A stretch of 35,313 nt of DNA from Actinomycetota bacterium (GTDB lineage: Bacteria > Actinomycetota > Actinomycetes > S36-B12): contig CANFTO010000009.1 in assembly GCA_947449945.1 (NCBI GenBank), forward strand, positions 1 through 35,313, read 5' to 3'. Shown here piece by piece: positions 31,628-35,313 of the stretch. A program made the position numbers and the translations under genes. Position 1 is the stretch's first letter. Every line of letters starts with the position of its first letter. The notes under the pieces were generated by a model. The model saw nothing but the letters and a program-made list of their open reading frames with translations, ran no database searches and was not told the origin of the DNA.

Positions 31628-33151
31628 CTATTCCTCTATCCGCTCGACATGTTGTGGCAAGAATTTCCAAGCGATAAGTACACCTGCGAAGGTAATCATC
31701 GCCCCAATGAACAACGCCCAAGTCATACCAGTCACAAATGCTTGGCCAGCTACACCACGATAAATCTTGCTGATCTCATCTGGGATGCGTGCTGCCTCAA
31801 TCGAAGCCGCTGCTAGAGATTCGCGTGCAGCCTCCACTGCATGTGGTGGCAATAGGTTGATTTTGTCACCGGCGTCAGTTATGGCTTGTTCAATATTTTG
31901 TCGATAGAAGACCGACATAGTCGCACCCAAAATCGCGACACCAAAGGATCCACCCAACTCACTCATCGCATCATTGACTGCCGAGCCCATTCCGGAACGT
32001 TGCGTAGGAACCGAGGCAAGAACGCCATTTGTAGCCTGGGGCAATGTCAGACCGAGTCCTGCACCAATTGATCCAAACACCACAGCGATCAAGATGTAGG
32101 CGGTGTCTGTCTGTAAGTAACTAAAGGCGAGCATGCCCACGGTCACCACAGACATTCCAATAACTACGAGCCGGCGAGTACCGAACCGTTCTGCAAGCTT
32201 TGGGCTGACAAGAGATGCCAAGAGCAGCCCACCCGCACCGGGTAAAACTGCAATACCGGATTGAAGAGGCGACATTCCTTTCACAAGTTGCAAGAACTGC
32301 GGAAGGAAGAACATTGCCCCCATCAATGCGAAATACACCAAGGCAACGATCACGATGGATGCTGAGAACAATCGTTCTTTGAAGTACTGCATAGGCAAAA
32401 GCGGTCGAATCACTCGCTTCTCCCACAGCACAAAGCCAATTAGGAACACCGCCGCACACAGTGAAGCGGAAATCGTGAATGCCTCGATACCAACTTCCGG
32501 CAATTCGATAATTGTTACGACGAGGGCAATGAGACCGAGGCCAGAAAGTAACGCGCCAATCAGATCCAACTGTGGTTTCGATTGATCTGCTGACTCAGGC
32601 ACATACAGGAGAACAGCGACCATCACTGCCAGTGCGATCGGTGGGTTTACCCAAAAGATCGCGTGCCAAGTGAAATGTTCAAGTAGGAGACCGCCCACGA
32701 TAGGTCCGATTGCCACACCGAGACCGGCTACTGCGGCCCACGTGCCAATTGCCTGTGCTCGTTCTTTGGGATCTTTGAATACCTGCACCAAGATGCTCAG
32801 CGTCGAAGGCATGATGAAGGCCCCGCCTATGCCCATCAGAGCCCGGCACAGGGTCAAAGTGGTCGCCTGATTTACGAATATGGCCAGCAACGAGCCAGCC
32901 GTGAAGATGACCAGGCCAAGGAGCAACATCTTCCTGCGACCGAACCGGTCTCCAAGTGAGCCCGCAAGGAGCAAAGAGCCGGCGAACATCACGGAATAGG
33001 CGTCGACCACCCACTGCAACTGTGAGGTGGTTGCAGCCAGATCCTCCTGCAGGCGAGGCAGGGCGACGTTCACGATCGTGTTGTCCAGGGAAATGATCGC
33101 TAGAGCTGCTGACAGCACAATCAGGACTGCCCAACGGTTGACCTGTCTCAT
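31628..33151 (-). CDS. DHA2-family MFS multidrug transporter (EmrB/QacA-type, 14 TM)
   Basis: Drug:proton antiporter-like membrane protein of 507 residues with about fourteen TM segments. TM1 contains SLDNTIVNVALPRLQEDL (the DHA2 motif D1), the TM2-3 loop is GSLGDRFGRRKMLLLG (motif A), and GPIVGGLLLEHFTWHAIFWVNPP is motif C followed by the characteristic WR/WH-IFxxN-P element. Length and motifs fit EmrB/QacA. Substrate is unknown, with toxic compound efflux likely. ATG 33151 lies 27 bp from the divergent AI-2E family gene, sharing a palindromic -10 (33161-33168), and would give a nearly leaderless transcript. Confidence 0.93.
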   Translation of the reverse strand: MRQVNRWAVLIVLSAALAIISLDNTIVNVALPRLQEDLAATTSQLQWVVDAYSVMFAGSLLLAGSLGDRFGRRKMLLLGLVIFTAGSLLAIFVNQATTLTLCRALMGIGGAFIMPSTLSILVQVFKDPKERAQAIGTWAAVAGLGVAIGPIVGGLLLEHFTWHAIFWVNPPIALAVMVAVLLYVPESADQSKPQLDLIGALLSGLGLIALVVTIIELPEVGIEAFTISASLCAAVFLIGFVLWEKRVIRPLLPMQYFKERLFSASIVIVALVYFALMGAMFFLPQFLQLVKGMSPLQSGIAVLPGAGGLLLASLVSPKLAERFGTRRLVVIGMSVVTVGMLAFSYLQTDTAYILIAVVFGSIGAGLGLTLPQATNGVLASVPTQRSGMGSAVNDAMSELGGSFGVAILGATMSVFYRQNIEQAITDAGDKINLLPPHAVEAARESLAAASIEAARIPDEISKIYRGVAGQAFVTGMTWALFIGAMITFAGVLIAWKFLPQHVERIEE

Positions 33152-33168
33152 GCCGGCACTCTATATAG
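33138..33168. promoter_or_regulatory. Shared divergent promoter with symmetric -10
   Basis: Plus strand: -35 TTGACC (33138-33143), 18 bp, -10 TATATA (33162-33167), start about 5 nt before ATG 33179. The palindrome CTATATAG (33161-33168) also places TATATA 10 nt upstream of the minus-strand ATG 33151. A -35 for the minus direction is weak. Both genes would be nearly leaderless. Confidence 0.6.
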
Positions 33169-33178
33169 GGTCTTCCTC

Positions 33179-34282
33179 ATGAGTGAGGAACCAGGCGCCC
33201 CAACCAAGACAACTATTAAGCTCGATCCGCGCAATATTTGGCAAATCGGTTTTGTGGTGCTCGGCGTTGTTGCAGTAGCTCTCTTCGCCAAATTTCTCAT
33301 GGAAGATGGCGGCTCGGTTATTTTCACGCTACTCATGGCTTGGTTTGCTTCCATTGCCATGGAGCCAGCAGTGCGTCGTTTTTCAAAACGAATGAAGCGC
33401 GGATTAGCCACTTTGCTCGTGATGGGCATGGTCATCGCATTTATGGTGGTGTTTACCGTGGCATTTGGTTCACTGTTTGTCGATCAAATCGCACAACTCA
33501 TCAAAGCCTTGCCGGCACTCATCGATCAAGTAATCGCGTGGGCGAATGAAAAATTCAATTCGAATTATCAGCCTCAAGATGTATTGAATCAACTTAACCT
33601 CACGCCAAATGATGTTGCTTCCTACGCCACTCAGGTACTCGGCGGCGTTCTGGGAATTCTTGGATCAGTTGTGGGAAGTGTCTTTGGCTTATTTACCTTC
33701 GGTCTATTCACCTTCTATTTCTCAGCCGACGGCCCTCGCGTCAAGAAGTACTTCGCTTCGCTGTTTCCACAACAAGCACAAGCTGGGGCGATGCAAGTTT
33801 GGACAATTACGCAAGACAAAGTTGGCGGATATGTCGCAGCTCGCGTTCTTCTCGCAGCTATCAATGGATCAACCACAGCCCTGGTCTTCTGGATCATTGG
33901 AATGCCGTCTTGGCTTGCCTTGGGTATATGGGTAGGCATTGTCGCTCAATTCGTACCAACCATTGGTACCTACATTGCAGTTATCTTTCCCGCAATTGTT
34001 GGCTTCCTTAGCCCTAACCCGTGGATCGGCGTGATGGCCTTGGCTTGGGCCTTGATTTATCAGCAGGTGGAGAACCTGACGATTGAGCCGAAGATCAGTG
34101 CTCGTGCTGTGAACGTTCATCCAGCAGTTGCATTCGCTTCAGTGATGCTGGGTGCAGCACTCTTTGGCGTAGCAGGTGCCCTTCTTGCGGTTCCCGTCTG
34201 CGCAATGATCATTGCACTGGGTGAAGCGAACAATGCTCGGCATACAGTTCGTGCTGATGTCGCTGCCCAGATTGACGAGTAG
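33179..34282 (+). CDS. AI-2E/PerM-family membrane transporter
   Basis: Polytopic membrane protein of 367 residues, about eight TM segments, of the AI-2 exporter-like (UPF0118/PerM) family. Visible are the early helix pair (GFVVLGVVAVALFAKF, VIFTLLMAWFASIAMEPAVRRFSKRMKRGLATLLV), a soluble helical insertion (VDQIAQLIKALPALIDQVIAWANEKF), and the conserved C-terminal half with FVPTIGTYIAVIFPAIVGFL, YQQVENLTIEPKISARAVNVHPAVAFASVMLGAALFGVAGALLAVP. The cargo is not established; family members include exporters of small molecules and sodium/proton antiporters. The start at 33179 follows the strong promoter at 33138-33167. It converges on the final MFS gene with a 4-bp gap. Confidence 0.9.
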   Translation: MSEEPGAPTKTTIKLDPRNIWQIGFVVLGVVAVALFAKFLMEDGGSVIFTLLMAWFASIAMEPAVRRFSKRMKRGLATLLVMGMVIAFMVVFTVAFGSLFVDQIAQLIKALPALIDQVIAWANEKFNSNYQPQDVLNQLNLTPNDVASYATQVLGGVLGILGSVVGSVFGLFTFGLFTFYFSADGPRVKKYFASLFPQQAQAGAMQVWTITQDKVGGYVAARVLLAAINGSTTALVFWIIGMPSWLALGIWVGIVAQFVPTIGTYIAVIFPAIVGFLSPNPWIGVMALAWALIYQQVENLTIEPKISARAVNVHPAVAFASVMLGAALFGVAGALLAVPVCAMIIALGEANNARHTVRADVAAQIDE

Positions 34283-34286
34283 CTAT

Positions 34287-35313
34287 CTAGCTAGGGATTT
34301 CTGAGCGATGCATACGCATCGCCCATTTCGCGCCATAGATTCCAGCAGTAACTGCCGCTGCGGCTCCCAGGCCTAAGGCCCATCGTGGACCAGCAGTTTC
34401 TGCAACCCAACCAACAATTGGCGCACCAACTGGAGTACTGCCGATAAACGCCACCGTCCACAGGGACATCACTCGACCACGCATATGTGGTTCAGCATGC
34501 AGTTGCACTGCACTGTTGCCAGCTGACATAAACCAAATACTCGCTGCTCCCACAGGTATCAAAGCGACACATGCCCAAAGGACATTCGGCATGAGTGCGG
34601 TGCCGGCAACAGCGATACCGAAGCAAACTGCGGCTAATGCGATTACCGATATTCCAGATGTTGGTCGCGTGGCACTCCAGAGCCCACCAAACACAGCCCC
34701 CAGCCCCATGGCGGCAGAGAGCCAGCCCAAGCTTTGCGCACCACTTGAGAATGTTTCAGATGCGAAGGCCGGTAATACGACATTGAATTCATAGGTCAAT
34801 GTGCCTACTACCGCCATCATGATGAGAGGCACACGCAAGTTTGGATTCGCAAAAACATATCGAAGACCTTCTCTGAGTTGCCCCGGTGCGCGCACAACTG
34901 GTTCAACGGGAATGAGTTCGGAAGTCTTCATCAAGGCATAGGCGGTAATCACCCCAATAAAACTTGCTGCGTTCGCCGCAAAGCACCAACCTAGGCCGAT
35001 GGTGGCAATCATCACGCCAGCTAATGCAGGTCCAATCACTCGTGCACCGTTGACGACAACAGAATTCAAACTCACGGCATTTCGAACGAGATCGCTAGGC
35101 ACCATTTCGCGAATAAACGCAGATCGGGCTGGCATATCAAGCACATAAATACAACCGAGAAAAAGCGATAACACGAGTACTAGAGCGATATTTTCGTTAT
35201 GCGTTAAGACCATTACAGCAAGGAGTAACGCTTGTACTCCTGACAATGCTTGAGTCTTGATGAGTAATTTGCGTTTATCGGTGCGATCGACGAGCACTCC
35301 GCCATAGGGCCCA
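34287..35313 (-). CDS. MFS exporter (MFS_3-like), 5' part beyond window
   Basis: The frame continues past the window edge without a start. The first visible residues, GPYGGVLVDRTDKRKLL, are the loop between TM2 and TM3 of a major facilitator, so about 55-60 N-terminal residues are missing. The remainder has about ten hydrophobic segments, including FLGCIYVLDMPARSAFIREMVP, the hallmark of this exporter group, and FMSAGNSAVQLHAEPHMRGRVMSLWT. An internal ATG at 35297 would not give a complete transporter. Substrate is unknown. It resembles the group of the exporter at 7583-8800 but is clearly a different gene. Confidence 0.9.
   Translation of the reverse strand, partial: GPYGGVLVDRTDKRKLLIKTQALSGVQALLLAVMVLTHNENIALVLVLSLFLGCIYVLDMPARSAFIREMVPSDLVRNAVSLNSVVVNGARVIGPALAGVMIATIGLGWCFAANAASFIGVITAYALMKTSELIPVEPVVRAPGQLREGLRYVFANPNLRVPLIMMAVVGTLTYEFNVVLPAFASETFSSGAQSLGWLSAAMGLGAVFGGLWSATRPTSGISVIALAAVCFGIAVAGTALMPNVLWACVALIPVGAASIWFMSAGNSAVQLHAEPHMRGRVMSLWTVAFIGSTPVGAPIVGWVAETAGPRWALGLGAAAAVTAGIYGAKWAMRMHRSEIPS

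Overview
The window is a 35.3-kb piece of an actinobacterial chromosome of moderate GC (about 50-55% by eye, lower than Streptomyces or Mycobacterium). The assignment rests on an HspR-type dnaK-grpE-dnaJ-hspR-clpB operon, a HAIR-like operator in front of dnaK, a dCTP deaminase close to the bifunctional mycobacterial enzyme, an actinobacterial DUF3151 protein next to class II fba, and a DapC-type aminotransferase. The moderate GC and compact layout would fit a small-genome aquatic actinobacterium, but that is inference. There is no rRNA, CRISPR array, insertion sequence or phage gene. No gene-free stretch exceeds 300 bases; the longest is the 235-base dnaK/dcd spacer.

Layout. (1) 1-4686, minus strand: DUF3151 protein, FAD oxidoreductase, then a xylose catabolic set xylB-xylA-xylF-like lipoprotein (the last truncated by the window edge), with a strong palindrome over the xylA promoter. 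(2) 4720-5842: class II aldolase fba with a 3' hairpin terminator and a LacI-type operator in its leader. (3) 5892-7493: an AT-richer TetR / atypical SDR divergent pair sharing a 21-bp operator. (4) 7583-16239: MFS exporter, SpoU methyltransferase, DedA, pyrE, secreted trypsin and a DapC-like aminotransferase, then clpB and hspR at the end of the heat-shock operon. (5) 16241-20600: dnaJ, grpE, dnaK and dcd. (6) 20683-22707: two small secreted proteins of unknown function, arfB, tRNA-Gly(CCC) and a DUF2237 protein. (7) 22763-31625: a surface-polymer region with an acyltransferase-3/SGNH protein, a membrane-anchored sulfatase, a GT2/CDP-glycerol glycerophosphotransferase fusion, a sulfotransferase, and a TagG/TagH-type ABC exporter. 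(8) 31628-35313: a 14-TM DHA2 transporter, an AI-2E family protein and a second MFS exporter truncated by the window edge.

How the parts may work together. Xylose would be bound by the XylF-like lipoprotein, isomerised by XylA and phosphorylated by XylB. The heat-shock operon is probably repressed by its own product HspR. The most interesting region is 22.7-31.6 kb. It combines a teichoic-acid-like polymerase and exporter with a sulfotransferase, a sulfatase and an O-acyltransferase, suggesting a sulfated and perhaps acylated glycerophosphate-containing surface polymer. That is a hypothesis from gene content and adjacency, not a demonstrated system.

Sequence-level signals not explained by the genes include a perfect 14-bp hairpin with a GNRA-type loop inside grpE, a nested inverted repeat over the xylB start, a shared palindromic -10 between two divergent genes at 33.16 kb, and a trypsin whose predicted signal-peptide cut directly exposes an Ile-Val-Asn-Gly N-terminus.
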